Part shown: in pieces, positions 1 to 8,337 of the stretch
Numbering within the stretch: position 1 is the stretch's first letter
Layout of the letters: each line of letters begins with the position of its first letter
Assembly: GCA_016214035.1 (NCBI GenBank)
Contig: JACRPF010000021.1
Coordinates: forward strand, 186,001-250,000
Direction: 5' to 3'
Source of the DNA: Spirochaetota bacterium
GTDB taxonomy: Bacteria > Spirochaetota > Brachyspiria > Brachyspirales > JACRPF01
DNA: 64,000 bases
Program-made: the position numbers and the translations under genes
The notes under the pieces: generated by a model
What the model saw: only the letters and a program-made list of their open reading frames with translations
Told to the model about the DNA's origin: nothing
Database searches by the model: none

Positions 1-2
1 AC

Positions 3-1109
3 AAAGACCCGTATACCGGAGCGCTCAGTATCCCCATCTATCCGGCATCAACATATCATCAGAAGAATGTCGATGTGCGGCAGGAATTCGATTACTCGCG
101 TTCGGGGAATCCCACACGCGCGGCACTTGAGCGTACGCTCGCCGTGCTTGAGAACGGCAGCCACGGCTATGCATTTTCCTCAGGTGTCGCGGCAATAACC
201 GCGGCGATAACGGCGGTCTGCAGCGCGGGAGACCATATTGTCGCAACGCGCGACTGTTACGGCGGCACGTACCGGCTGCTCACGAAATATCTTTCACGCC
301 TGGGCATTACGCACACCTTCGTCGATACCACGGACATTGCGGCCACCGAACACGCGATCACAAGTGCGACAAAGGTATTGTTCCTGGAAAGTCCGTCAAA
401 CCCGCTGCTTCGCATCATCGATTTCACCGCGATGACAGCACTTGCGAAAAAACATTCGCTCATCACCATGCTCGACAACACATTTTTATCGCCGTACCTG
501 TTCCGCCCGCTCGATATCGGTGTCGATGTGAGCATTCACAGCGCGACGAAATTCCTCGGCGGTCACAGCGACCTTATCGCCGGTGCCGTTGTCACGAAAA
601 ATGGGGAGATAGCGGCACAGATATATGCCGTTCAAAACGGTACCGGCAATATGCTCTCACCGGAAAACTCGTGGCTGCTCCTTCGCGGGATAAAGACACT
701 GCGCGCGCGTATGGAGATGCAGTGCGCGGGCGCTATGGAATTGGCCACCTGGCTTTCAAAACAGTCGTGGGTAACGAAGGTGTATTATCCCGGGCTTGCC
801 GATCATCCGGGACATGAGACGATACGCCGTGAGGCGAAGGGGTTCGGCGCCGTGGTATCGTTCACCGCAGACACCATCGAGCGAACGCGGGCGATATTGC
901 AGCATGTCCGCATCTGGACGGTAGCCGTATCACTCGGCGGCGTAGAATCGATATTGTCATACCCGGCAAAAATGTCGCATGCGGCGATGCCGAAAGACGA
1001 ACGTGATGCACTCGGCATATCGGATACGCTCATCCGATTATCCATCGGACTTGAGCACACGGAAGATCTTATCGATGATTTAAAAAGCAGTGCGGAAATA
1101 AAAAGCTGA
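3..1109 (+). CDS. Trans-sulfuration PLP enzyme (cystathionine gamma-synthase/lyase family), 5' end outside window
   Basis: The reading frame is open from base 3 to the stop at 1109, so the N-terminus lies before the window; the GTG at 75 is internal, because the family motif around YPASTYH is encoded upstream of it. The Cys/Met-metabolism PLP fold is clear: SRSGNPT near the start, the GGTYR region, and SATKFLGGH with the PLP-binding lysine encoded at 549-551. The family makes or breaks cystathionine, or cleaves methionine or cysteine, in the cytoplasm; sequence alone does not separate synthase from lyase here. It converges on an Rrf2 regulator whose relatives often control cysteine or Fe-S metabolism, which fits a sulfur amino acid role. 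Family assignment is secure, exact reaction is not. Confidence 0.9.
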   Translation, partial: KDPYTGALSIPIYPASTYHQKNVDVRQEFDYSRSGNPTRAALERTLAVLENGSHGYAFSSGVAAITAAITAVCSAGDHIVATRDCYGGTYRLLTKYLSRLGITHTFVDTTDIAATEHAITSATKVLFLESPSNPLLRIIDFTAMTALAKKHSLITMLDNTFLSPYLFRPLDIGVDVSIHSATKFLGGHSDLIAGAVVTKNGEIAAQIYAVQNGTGNMLSPENSWLLLRGIKTLRARMEMQCAGAMELATWLSKQSWVTKVYYPGLADHPGHETIRREAKGFGAVVSFTADTIERTRAILQHVRIWTVAVSLGGVESILSYPAKMSHAAMPKDERDALGISDTLIRLSIGLEHTEDLIDDLKSSAEIKS

Positions 1110-1117
1110 ACGGCAGG

Positions 1118-1567
1118 CTACTTCTTCTTTTTCCGCTTCGTTACCTTCACACCGGCGAGTTTTTTCTTATGGCTGGCGAGATCATAGAGCGACACAGAAT
1201 GAAGGCTTTTCATGAGGCTTTCTTTCAGATCATTCCACATATACTTCGCCGGGCAGGTGTCCCGCCGCGGGCAGAGGTCGCTGTTTTCCATGCAGTGTAT
1301 CGGCATCACAATGCCTTCGGCGGAGCAGATGACTTCATCCATGAATATCTTTTTCGGTTCACGCTTGAGCATGAAACCGCCGCTTTTCCCGCGCGTGCTC
1401 GTGACAATGCCGGGTGCGATGAGAATACGCATGATGTTTTCGAGATACTTGAGTGAGATGCTCTGATCGGTTGCGATTGTCTTGAGCGATACGGGGCCTT
1501 TTCCGTACTGCTCGGCAAGACAGATCAAAGCGCAGGTCGCGTATCGGCCGATAGTAGAGATTTTCAT
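1118..1567 (-). CDS. Rrf2-family transcriptional regulator with three-cysteine cluster motif
   Basis: The product is 149 aa with the Rrf2 winged helix (GRYATCALICLAE at the N-terminus, SLKYLENIM in the recognition region, TRGKSGGF in the wing). Three cysteines lie in CMENSDLCPRRDTC, spacing C-x6-C-x5-C, close to the Fe-S ligands of IscR and NsrR, so a redox- or iron-sensing cluster is plausible (inference). The tail is very basic (TKRKKKK). The ATG at 1567 was chosen because AAGGAAC lies just upstream and the promoter at 1599-1627 would exclude the earlier start. It converges on the trans-sulfuration gene, 8 bp away, and may regulate sulfur metabolism. Confidence 0.88.
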   Translation of the reverse strand: MKISTIGRYATCALICLAEQYGKGPVSLKTIATDQSISLKYLENIMRILIAPGIVTSTRGKSGGFMLKREPKKIFMDEVICSAEGIVMPIHCMENSDLCPRRDTCPAKYMWNDLKESLMKSLHSVSLYDLASHKKKLAGVKVTKRKKKK

Positions 1568-1598
1568 TGAACAAGTTCCTTGTACGGCAGATGTTGGA

Positions 1599-1627
1599 AG
1601 TATACCATAGAACCATCTACACGTCAA
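1599..1627 (-). promoter_or_regulatory. Promoter of the Rrf2 gene
   Basis: On the minus strand TTGACG (1622-1627) and TATACT (1599-1604) are separated by 17 bp. The start site would fall near 1592, giving a leader of about 25 nt that includes the AAGGAAC ribosome binding site. Confidence 0.75.
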
Positions 1628-1667
1628 AGTGTTATATAAAGAAAATACGGCAATAAAGCAAGTCTTA

Positions 1668-1695
1668 TTGCAAATCCGGTTATTTCCGGTATAGT
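1668..1695 (+). promoter_or_regulatory. Promoter of creBC
   Basis: TTGCAA (1668-1673), 16 bp, TATAGT (1690-1695). Only 11 nt separate the -10 box from the creB ATG and no Shine-Dalgarno is visible, so the leader should be about 5 nt or less. Confidence 0.65.
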
Positions 1696-1706
1696 GTTTT
1701 TACCAC

Positions 1707-2384
1707 ATGGAAGCATATATCCTCATCATTGAAGATGAACAGGCTATCGCCGATACCGTTGTTTACGCGCTGAAGCAGGAAGGTTTCCGCACAACGGTAT
1801 GTATGACGGCAGCCGCGGGGATAAGCGCCTTTCGTGCAGCCTCCCCTTCCCTCATGATAATCGACGTGGGGCTGCCGGACGTCAGCGGATTCGATGTGGT
1901 CCGCGAACTGCGCAAAGATTCGAACATCCCCGTCATCTTGCTCACGGCGCGTACGTCTGAAATTGACCGCGTGGTGGGGCTTGAACTCGGCGCCGACGAC
2001 TATGTGACGAAACCGTTCAGCCCGCGCGAACTGGCCGCCCGTGTTAAAGCGGTACTCCGCCGTACTGCTGCCGCAATGCCTGCAGCCCATTCTTCCGGCT
2101 TTTCAATTGATGCGGAGAAATGTGTTATCACGTATGCGGGAACGGCAGTACCGCTGTCACGATATGAATATGCGATACTGAAACTCCTCGTTGAACGTCC
2201 CGGCAAGGTTTTTTCACGCGACGAGATCATGGAGGCGGTGTGGGACGACCCCGGCGAAAGCTTCGACCGGACCATCGATACGCATATGAAAACGATACGC
2301 CAGAAACTGCATGCTATCAAATCCGATGCCGACCCCATCATCACGCATCGCGGCATCGGTTATTCATTGACGGAAGAAACGTGA
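1707..2384 (+). CDS. creB: CreB-like response regulator (OmpR family)
   Basis: The 225-aa protein has a receiver domain with acidic pair E9/D10, phospho-acceptor D53 in IIDVGLPD, T80 and K102 in TKPFSPREL, followed by an OmpR-type winged helix (SRYEYAILKLL, DRTIDTHMKTIRQKL, RGIGYSL). The stretches EDEQAIADT, DVGLPDVSGF and GADDYV.KPFSPRE match E. coli CreB far better than generic OmpR regulators. It overlaps the creC start (GTGA at 2381-2384) and is followed by creD, the classical Cre target, so it should activate creD through the repeats at 3817-3843. The trigger in this organism is unknown. Confidence 0.9.
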   Translation: MEAYILIIEDEQAIADTVVYALKQEGFRTTVCMTAAAGISAFRAASPSLMIIDVGLPDVSGFDVVRELRKDSNIPVILLTARTSEIDRVVGLELGADDYVTKPFSPRELAARVKAVLRRTAAAMPAAHSSGFSIDAEKCVITYAGTAVPLSRYEYAILKLLVERPGKVFSRDEIMEAVWDDPGESFDRTIDTHMKTIRQKLHAIKSDADPIITHRGIGYSLTEET

Positions 2385-3805
2385 ACATACAGGCGCGCAT
2401 CATCACCGGCGTCGTCATCGTCAGCGCCGTCATCCTCTACGGATTCCTCGACTGGACGCTGCGTGACATACGCCCGCAGTACCTGAAATCGCTTGAGGAG
2501 CCGCTCGTGGACGCCGCGGCGATATTCGCCTCCATCATCGAGCATACGCCGGGCGAATCGCTTGTGTCCGCCGATGTAAGCAACGCAGTCATGAGCGCAT
2601 CCGCCCGGACGCTCACGGCGAAGATCTATGAACGCGTAAAAACCAACGTCGATATACGCGTGTATGTAACCGACGCGCGGGGCATCGTCGTATTCGATTC
2701 AACCGGCCGCGATACCGGCAAGGACTATTCCCGTTGGAATGATGTTGCACGCACACTCGCCGGCGGCTACGGCGTACGTTCAACGCGTTCGGACAAACGC
2801 GATCCGAACACCAGCGTCATGTATGTCGCCGCGCCGATACGTAAAAACGGAAAAATAGCAGGCGTCGTTTCTATCGGAAAACCGACGGGAACGCTCAAGG
2901 TATTCATCGCGAATACGGAAAAGCGCATCAAGATCGGGGTACTGATAACCGGCGGCGTTATCATTCTTCTGCTCGGGTTGTTCCTGTATGTATCCGTCAC
3001 CCGTCCGCTGAAAAAGCTCACCGCATATGCCCGGTCCATCAAACACGAACGCAGAAATGCATTGCCGAAACTCGGGCATGATGAAATTGGAACGCTCGGA
3101 CGAACACTCGAGGATATGCGCGAAGAACTCGAGGGACGGCATTACATCGAGCAGTATGTGGAGCGCTTCACGCATGAGATAAAATCGCCGATCACCGCCA
3201 TCAGCGGAGCGGCGGAACTCCTTGCCGCGGGAACACCGCCCGAAGACACGGCACGCTTCATAGCGAACATCAGGAATGAATCGGAACGGATACGCGCCAT
3301 CGCCGACCGTCTGCTCACACTCGCATCGCTCGAGAACCGCCGCACGCTTGAACATCCCGCCGATGTTGACCTCGCCGTGATAATCCGCGATGTCGCCGAG
3401 CGATTCACTCCGGCGGCACAGGTAAACGGCATCGCGATAACTGCGGATGCGGTAACGGCCGTCATCAGCGGGGACGCATTTCTGCTCACACAGGCTCTGG
3501 CGAACCTTGTCCAAAACGCCATCGATTTCACACCGAGGGGCGGAAATATCTCGCTTGCCATCACGCAGAGTACCGCAGGCATTGCCGTTACCGTAACCGA
3601 TACCGGCACGGGTATTCCCTCCTATGCCGTTAACCGTGTATTCGAAAAGTTCTATTCACTCCCCCGCCCAGCCACCGGCAGGAAAAGCACCGGTCTCGGT
3701 CTCGCCTTTGTTCGCGAAGTTGCCGAACTGCACGGCGGCAGCGCAGAAATACGAAATGGTACCGCGGGCGGTACGGCAGTAACGCTCCATTTTCCGCCAC
3801 AATAG
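2381..3805 (+). CDS. creC: CreC-like sensor histidine kinase
   Basis: The start is the GTG at 2381, overlapping the creB stop; this gives 474 aa, the length of E. coli CreC. A first membrane helix at residues 6-26 and a second near 186-205 flank a periplasmic sensor with the CreC-specific stretches YVTDARG, DYSRWNDV and TSVMYVAAPI. The cytoplasmic part has a HAMP-like linker, the dimerisation helix RFTHEIKSP with phospho-acceptor His265, and ATPase boxes N (LVQNAIDF), G1 (DTGTGIP) and G2 (GLGLAFV). It phosphorylates CreB. The periplasmic signal cannot be read from sequence; E. coli CreC responds to carbon source and redox conditions. Confidence 0.9.
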   Translation: MNIQARIITGVVIVSAVILYGFLDWTLRDIRPQYLKSLEEPLVDAAAIFASIIEHTPGESLVSADVSNAVMSASARTLTAKIYERVKTNVDIRVYVTDARGIVVFDSTGRDTGKDYSRWNDVARTLAGGYGVRSTRSDKRDPNTSVMYVAAPIRKNGKIAGVVSIGKPTGTLKVFIANTEKRIKIGVLITGGVIILLLGLFLYVSVTRPLKKLTAYARSIKHERRNALPKLGHDEIGTLGRTLEDMREELEGRHYIEQYVERFTHEIKSPITAISGAAELLAAGTPPEDTARFIANIRNESERIRAIADRLLTLASLENRRTLEHPADVDLAVIIRDVAERFTPAAQVNGIAITADAVTAVISGDAFLLTQALANLVQNAIDFTPRGGNISLAITQSTAGIAVTVTDTGTGIPSYAVNRVFEKFYSLPRPATGRKSTGLGLAFVREVAELHGGSAEIRNGTAGGTAVTLHFPPQ

Positions 3806-3816
3806 ACTTCACACAC

Positions 3817-3843
3817 TTCACATTCACTTCATAAAAATTTCAT
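3817..3843 (+). promoter_or_regulatory. CreB-tag-like direct repeats upstream of creD
   Basis: TTCAC (3817), TTCAT (3828) and TTCAT (3839) are spaced exactly 11 bp, that is TTCAC-N6-TTCAT-N6-TTCAT. The known CreB recognition tag is TTCAC-N6-TTCAC. Extra TTCAC copies begin at 3808 and 3823, out of phase. A -10-like TATAAC lies at 3865-3870 with no recognisable -35, as expected for an activated promoter. Confidence 0.65.
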
Positions 3844-3886
3844 ACTCCGGTGTTATCATTACCATATAACATTTCAGGAGGCATTT

Positions 3887-5182
3887 ATGACAGCAAAACG
3901 TATTCTCGCCGTCGGTTTCATCTTCGTGGGACTGTTTGCCGCGTGGATGATACTCGGCGTGACGAACACGATCAGAACCAAGGAAGCGGCAACAACGATA
4001 ACGTCGGAGGTGAAAAACCTGTTCGGCGGGTCGCAGAAGATTCAGGCGCCGCATTTCTTCTATTATGAAAAACGTCTCATGCCGCTGCAGAACGTACGCG
4101 GCGAAGTGGTCACCAATGCGCAGGGTATCGCGATAAAGGAATGGCGCGACGAGATGGTCACCGTGCCTATCGCATCGTCGGATATCACGGCGGATTTCCA
4201 TCTCGATCCGCGGAAGAAAGGATTCCTGTGGTTCCCCACCTATCGTGTCAGCTACAAGGCGCGGTATACTATACGAAACCCGAAGACGGAAACCGCCGTC
4301 ATCAACGCATCGATACCGCTCGGTTCATCCGATGTCGTCTATGACGCAATGGCGGTAACCGTGAACGGCGCCATGCGGGAAAACGACGCATCGCTGCTCG
4401 CGTCGGGCGGTGCAATCGGCGCGTACATACCGCCGGGCGGTGTGATGGATGTCATCGTCTCATATACGACCACAGGCACAGGCGAATGGCATTTTATACT
4501 CACGCCGCAGTCGTCGAATATCGAGGAAGTGAAGAACTTTTCGCTCAGGATGACAACGGACTTCAAGAACATCGATTTTCCGACCGGCGGATATCTTTCG
4601 CCGGTGACGAAAGAAGAGACCAAAAACGGATGGAAACTTGCGTGGACATTCACATCCGCGGTGACCGGGAAGAACATCGGTCTGGTTGTGCCGGAAAAGC
4701 AGGCGCCGGGAGAGATAGCAAGCCGCATCACGTTCTTCGCGCCGGTGCCGATGCTCTTCTATTTTTTCATACTCATCATCATCGCGGTGATAATGAAGGT
4801 GAACCTGCATCCGATGAACTTTTTCTTCCTCGGCGCGTCGTTCTTCGCATTCCACCTCATGCTCTCCTATTTCTCCGACCAGATGCCTATCTGGGCTGCA
4901 TTCAGCATAGCGTCGGTGGTATCCATCATCCTCGCATCTTCATATCTGCGGCTGTTCACCCCCGTGAAGTTCGCCTTCGTGTTCTCGCCGCTTGCACAGA
5001 CAGTGTACCTCATCGCTTTTTCGTATTCATTCTTCTTCAAAGGCATCACCGGATTCGTGCTCACCGTTGTCTCGGTCATCACGCTTTTCGTGCTCATGCA
5101 GCTTACCGGCCGTATCGCATGGGATGATGTGCTCGCTCCGCGCATAAAATCATCTCAGGACAATGACAGCGCGCAAGCATAG
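3887..5182 (+). CDS. creD: CreD-like inner-membrane protein
   Basis: This 431-aa protein is the third member of the Cre set. An N-terminal membrane helix (residues 5-25) precedes a large extracytoplasmic domain (about 30-270) and then a run of hydrophobic helices (about 280-420). The motif KVNLHPMNFFFLG before the helix bundle is typical of CreD. A strong AGGAGG sits 5 nt before the ATG. CreD is induced by CreBC and is linked to envelope integrity and beta-lactam or colicin phenotypes in enterobacteria; its biochemical role is unknown. Its 3' end overlaps the upstream part of the Crp/Fnr frame, but the likely Crp/Fnr start lies 97 bp after the creD stop. Confidence 0.88.
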   Translation: MTAKRILAVGFIFVGLFAAWMILGVTNTIRTKEAATTITSEVKNLFGGSQKIQAPHFFYYEKRLMPLQNVRGEVVTNAQGIAIKEWRDEMVTVPIASSDITADFHLDPRKKGFLWFPTYRVSYKARYTIRNPKTETAVINASIPLGSSDVVYDAMAVTVNGAMRENDASLLASGGAIGAYIPPGGVMDVIVSYTTTGTGEWHFILTPQSSNIEEVKNFSLRMTTDFKNIDFPTGGYLSPVTKEETKNGWKLAWTFTSAVTGKNIGLVVPEKQAPGEIASRITFFAPVPMLFYFFILIIIAVIMKVNLHPMNFFFLGASFFAFHLMLSYFSDQMPIWAAFSIASVVSIILASSYLRLFTPVKFAFVFSPLAQTVYLIAFSYSFFFKGITGFVLTVVSVITLFVLMQLTGRIAWDDVLAPRIKSSQDNDSAQA

Positions 5183-5279
5183 GACTGAAGTCGGACCATC
5201 GCTGCAAGACGTATTGAAGAATGTCGTGTTCTCCGGTATAGTATCGGGGGACCGACATTCTTCCCGTTTGGAGCTTCTC

Positions 5280-5960
5280 ATGGTCGATGATGCCGCACGG
5301 ACAATGGCGCTTGACGTATTCCCGTTCCTGAAGACGATAGGCGCCGCCGAAAGTAAAAAGTTCTTCGCACAGGCGATGTACCGTAAGCTCACCAGAGGAA
5401 CCACGCTTCTTGACTCGGGCGACCGCTGCTCGAATCTGCCGTTCATCCTTGAGGGGTGCATTCGCATCTACAAGATCAGCGAGAACGGACGCGAGATAAC
5501 GCTCTACCGAATTGAAAAAGGAGACAGCTGCATTCTCTCAACGACGTGTCTTTTCAACGAAGAACGTTTTCCCGCAACCGCCGTCGCCGAAGAGGATGTT
5601 GAAGCGCTGTTCGTCCCCACACAGCTTGTGCATGAACTGTTTGAAACCTCTTCTATATGGCGCACATTCGTACTCGGTCTCTATGCGCATCGCCTGTCAC
5701 TCGTCATCGAGCTCGTTGAAGAGGTTGTGTTCCAGCGGCTTGACGTGCGCATCGCACAGTATCTGCTCTCACCCCGCACACCGGGAAAGACCATTGCGAT
5801 AACGCATGAGAAGATCGCGTTCGACCTGGGGAGCGCCCGCGAGGTAGTAACGCGCATTCTCAGGGATTTTGAAAAACGGGGACTGATATCGCAGGAGCGC
5901 GGGTCTATTACAATCGTGGATGCGGAGGAGTTGCGGCGGCAGGGGATGAGCGCGCATTGA
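5280..5960 (+). CDS. Crp/Fnr-family transcriptional regulator
   Basis: The ATG at 5280 has GGAG 6 nt upstream and gives 226 aa, normal for the family; the longer frame from 5163 would overlap creD and adds a tail without family features. The N-terminal cyclic-nucleotide-like beta roll includes GDRCSNLPFILEGCIRIY and ENGREITLY; the C-terminal helix-turn-helix is ITHEKIAFDLGSAREVVTRIL, close to Fnr/NtcA-type recognition helices. There is no N-terminal cysteine cluster of the Fnr kind, so the signal is unclear. It follows creD in the same direction and could be part of the same redox or carbon response. Confidence 0.85.
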   Translation: MVDDAARTMALDVFPFLKTIGAAESKKFFAQAMYRKLTRGTTLLDSGDRCSNLPFILEGCIRIYKISENGREITLYRIEKGDSCILSTTCLFNEERFPATAVAEEDVEALFVPTQLVHELFETSSIWRTFVLGLYAHRLSLVIELVEEVVFQRLDVRIAQYLLSPRTPGKTIAITHEKIAFDLGSAREVVTRILRDFEKRGLISQERGSITIVDAEELRRQGMSAH

Positions 5961-5979
5961 GACTCGTGGCGGGAAGTCT

Positions 5980-7062
5980 TTATCTTGTTTCAAGCAGCCG
6001 GTCGTATTCCTTCAGCCGCTCAATTGAATACTGCTGAAATCCCTGCGGAAGCTCGATGAAATTCGCGCCCATACCGAGCGCAGTGTCTATCGTCTTCCAT
6101 AATCCGGCCTCTCCGCCGAGCCGTTGTGCGGTGCGTGTCTGAAACCCCTTCGGCCCTTTCACCCACGCAAGATAGCAGAAGTGCTGCGATGACGGTGTTC
6201 CGCCGCGACATCCCGCATCAACTCCGGTACCGTTGTTCTGCAGCACCAGCCTCTCGCCCATCAATGCCCGCGCCCACTGCGCGAATTCGTAGGTCGGTGT
6301 AAAACTGTTCGAATGATGCGTCGGAGATCCGTCGATGATATCCCATGGATTCACCGCAAGCGATGTCCGTGTCTTCTTGAAGTATTTGTCATGTATACGT
6401 ATGGCCCGTTCGTGTGCGGCTTTATCCTTTTCAAACGTAAGCCCCGCATCCCAGAGCCGCTTATTGCTGTCCCTGTCCGCGTGCGCACGGTAGAACGGCT
6501 CGGCGTAAAGCGTCATGCAGGCCGTATCGACAACCTCGACTATCTCAGGCGCGTCCTCGTACCGGAGCGCTATCTCCTTCATGAGCATCTCGTAACGGTC
6601 GAGCACATCATCACGCCAGAAAAGCGGAATGAATCCGCCCGTTTTGTCATGCTCATTCCAGACGGCGACACCGCTTGAAACGCAGTTAAGCTTCACCCCG
6701 CGGTTCAGATCCGCCGTCCGCACGTTGCCGATTGCCTTCACAAAATACGGGGCATGCACTCCCGCCATCACCCGCAGGCGTATCTTTTTACCAAGCGTAC
6801 GCGCGTGCTCTATCTCCTGCCAGCCTTTACCCGAGAACTGATTGGCAAAGGATTCAAGATCGTTCCAGTTCACCATGACCACGATGCTGTCGATGAACGG
6901 CATCGACGCCGGGGGAAGACCGTCACGCGTTATCAATCCGCTGCAGAACGGCTTTATCTCCGCCGCAGCCGACGATGCGAAAACCGTAAGCGCAGCAACG
7001 AGCGGAACCAGTTTTTTCAGTAAACCGGCAATCCCCTCACCCGTCGAGACAATAGCAATCAT
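5980..7062 (-). CDS. Secreted protein of unknown function, glycoside-hydrolase-like barrel possible
   Basis: This is a 360-aa protein with an N-terminal hydrophobic segment (residues 15-34, ending ASSAAA) that looks like a signal peptide. The body has strand-helix spacing and motifs reminiscent of TIM-barrel glycosidases (DSIVVMVNWNDLE, KIRLRVMAGVHAPYF, LAVNPWDIIDGS, GANFIELPQGFQ), but I see no diagnostic catalytic pair and do not assign a GH family. Its ATG overlaps the stop of the upstream membrane-protein gene (ATGA at 7059-7062), so the two are translationally coupled. It converges on the Crp/Fnr gene 19 bp away. Confidence 0.6.
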   Translation of the reverse strand: MIAIVSTGEGIAGLLKKLVPLVAALTVFASSAAAEIKPFCSGLITRDGLPPASMPFIDSIVVMVNWNDLESFANQFSGKGWQEIEHARTLGKKIRLRVMAGVHAPYFVKAIGNVRTADLNRGVKLNCVSSGVAVWNEHDKTGGFIPLFWRDDVLDRYEMLMKEIALRYEDAPEIVEVVDTACMTLYAEPFYRAHADRDSNKRLWDAGLTFEKDKAAHERAIRIHDKYFKKTRTSLAVNPWDIIDGSPTHHSNSFTPTYEFAQWARALMGERLVLQNNGTGVDAGCRGGTPSSQHFCYLAWVKGPKGFQTRTAQRLGGEAGLWKTIDTALGMGANFIELPQGFQQYSIERLKEYDRLLETR

Positions 7063-7793
7063 TGCCCCCGTCCATCTTCATGTTCTTTCATACGCTGGAC
7101 AATCCTGTCGATCGATTCTTTCATGCGTACACTGAACCATCGCGACGGTATATGATACATGAACCTAAGGCCGGTTATCCGTTCACGCATATGGCGCATC
7201 TCGTCATTGAAGCGGCGCAAATCGATACGCGGAAGACCAATCCTGACCTCAAGGAGTTCCGGAAGCCGTTTGATGATGGCGTCAAACGCTTTCGCCTTGG
7301 CAAGCGAATAGAACAGATCGATTACCATGACGGCTACAACAGCGGCTGAACCGATGCCGAGATACAGTGACGGCACCAGCGCGGCAACGCGGTTTATCAG
7401 GGGGAAAAAGAGAAACCAGCTGAACAGCGTCAGAAGCACCCAATAAAAGGAAAAGAGCAGACAAACGCGCCCGTCGATATTGAGCGGATAATTCGAATAA
7501 TCCCACCATTTGACATGCAGTACTTTTTCCATGACGAGTGACGTCACATATTCCAACGCGGTGAGCAGCACGGATATTATCGTTATCTCGACGACAGGAT
7601 TATCGAACAGATGCAATGAATAGAAAAGATAGATGATGAGCGACCCGAAACCGTATACGGGAATGAACGGCCCCTGCAGAAAGCCGGAATTGATGAGCTT
7701 TTTCTCGGTGACGGTCCGGTAGGCGCTTTCAACGAACCAGCCGGCAACGGAAGAAATGACGAAACAGAAAAGATACGGAACAATTATCTGCAT
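7059..7793 (-). CDS. CmpB-type multi-pass membrane protein (putative ABC-transporter type IV)
   Basis: The 244-aa product resembles the PF06541 family: FVISSVAGWFVESAYRT, GPFIPVYGFG and WDYSNYPLNIDGRVCL are the typical conserved loops. Five hydrophobic segments span about residues 5-25, 42-62, 68-88, 110-132 and 143-165, followed by a basic cytoplasmic tail of about 75 residues. The annotation 'ABC transporter' for this family is tentative, since no ATPase partner is present here. It lies 25 bp after the CoA-binding gene and overlaps the next gene, so the three are probably co-transcribed. Confidence 0.75.
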   Translation of the reverse strand: MQIIVPYLFCFVISSVAGWFVESAYRTVTEKKLINSGFLQGPFIPVYGFGSLIIYLFYSLHLFDNPVVEITIISVLLTALEYVTSLVMEKVLHVKWWDYSNYPLNIDGRVCLLFSFYWVLLTLFSWFLFFPLINRVAALVPSLYLGIGSAAVVAVMVIDLFYSLAKAKAFDAIIKRLPELLEVRIGLPRIDLRRFNDEMRHMRERITGLRFMYHIPSRWFSVRMKESIDRIVQRMKEHEDGRGQ

Positions 7794-7818
7794 AATGGCT
7801 ATGCGCTCATCGCGCAGA

Positions 7819-8271
7819 TCAATAATGATTGAGCAGTTTCGCTATGCCCGCATGCAGCGAATGCGGAAACTGCCGGTCACGCGCATACATGAATATGCAG
7901 CGGCCGTGTACCGCCGGAAGTCCGTTCTTCGCGCAATAGTCAACCGCTTCATCGCTTTCGGCGCCCTGCTGCATCCAGACATGCGCGATCTTGCGTTTCT
8001 GCGCCTCCTGAATGATGCCGAGCGTCAGCGCCGGGTCGGTGACGATGATGATACCGGTCACTTCCTTCGGCAGCGCGCTTACGGACGGATAACACACATC
8101 GCCCATGACTTCGGCCGCGTTCGGATTCACCGCGTATACGTGGTAGCCGTCCGATTTTAGCTCTTTATAGATGGAATTACTGAATTTTTTACCCGAGCGC
8201 GACACACCTACAATGGCGATGTGCTTCTGCGCCATAAATTCATGTATCGCTTTTTTCACGGCTGCGTCCAT
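7819..8271 (-). CDS. CoA-binding domain protein (YccU-like)
   Basis: The 150-aa protein is a single Rossmann-like CoA-binding domain: HIAIVGVSRSGKKFSNS at the nucleotide-binding loop, YHVYAVNPNA, GIIIVTDP and VWMQQGAESDEAVDYC. This is the family of small stand-alone proteins related to the alpha subunit of succinyl-CoA synthetase; its physiological role is unknown. The ATG at 8271 has GGAG 6 nt upstream and lies about 28 nt after the -10 box at 8299, which excludes the longer frame from 8331. It leads the run 7819-7793-7062. Confidence 0.82.
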   Translation of the reverse strand: MDAAVKKAIHEFMAQKHIAIVGVSRSGKKFSNSIYKELKSDGYHVYAVNPNAAEVMGDVCYPSVSALPKEVTGIIIVTDPALTLGIIQEAQKRKIAHVWMQQGAESDEAVDYCAKNGLPAVHGRCIFMYARDRQFPHSLHAGIAKLLNHY

Positions 8272-8298
8272 ACGGATCTCCTTGAAAATAGTCAGCGT

Positions 8299-8327
8299 AT
8301 CGTATTCGATATCCTTCGCTTTGTCAA
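8299..8327 (-). promoter_or_regulatory. Promoter of the CoA-binding gene
   Basis: Minus-strand TTGACA (8322-8327), 17 bp, TACGAT (8299-8304), just after the FecR-like gene. It suggests that the genes from 8271 down to 5980 form their own transcript. Confidence 0.6.
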
Positions 8328-8337
8328 ACAACCGGCG

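Noticed and set aside
5960-5980. Terminator between Crp/Fnr and the converging gene
   Set aside because: Only a 4-bp inverted repeat without a T-run is present in the 19-bp gap.
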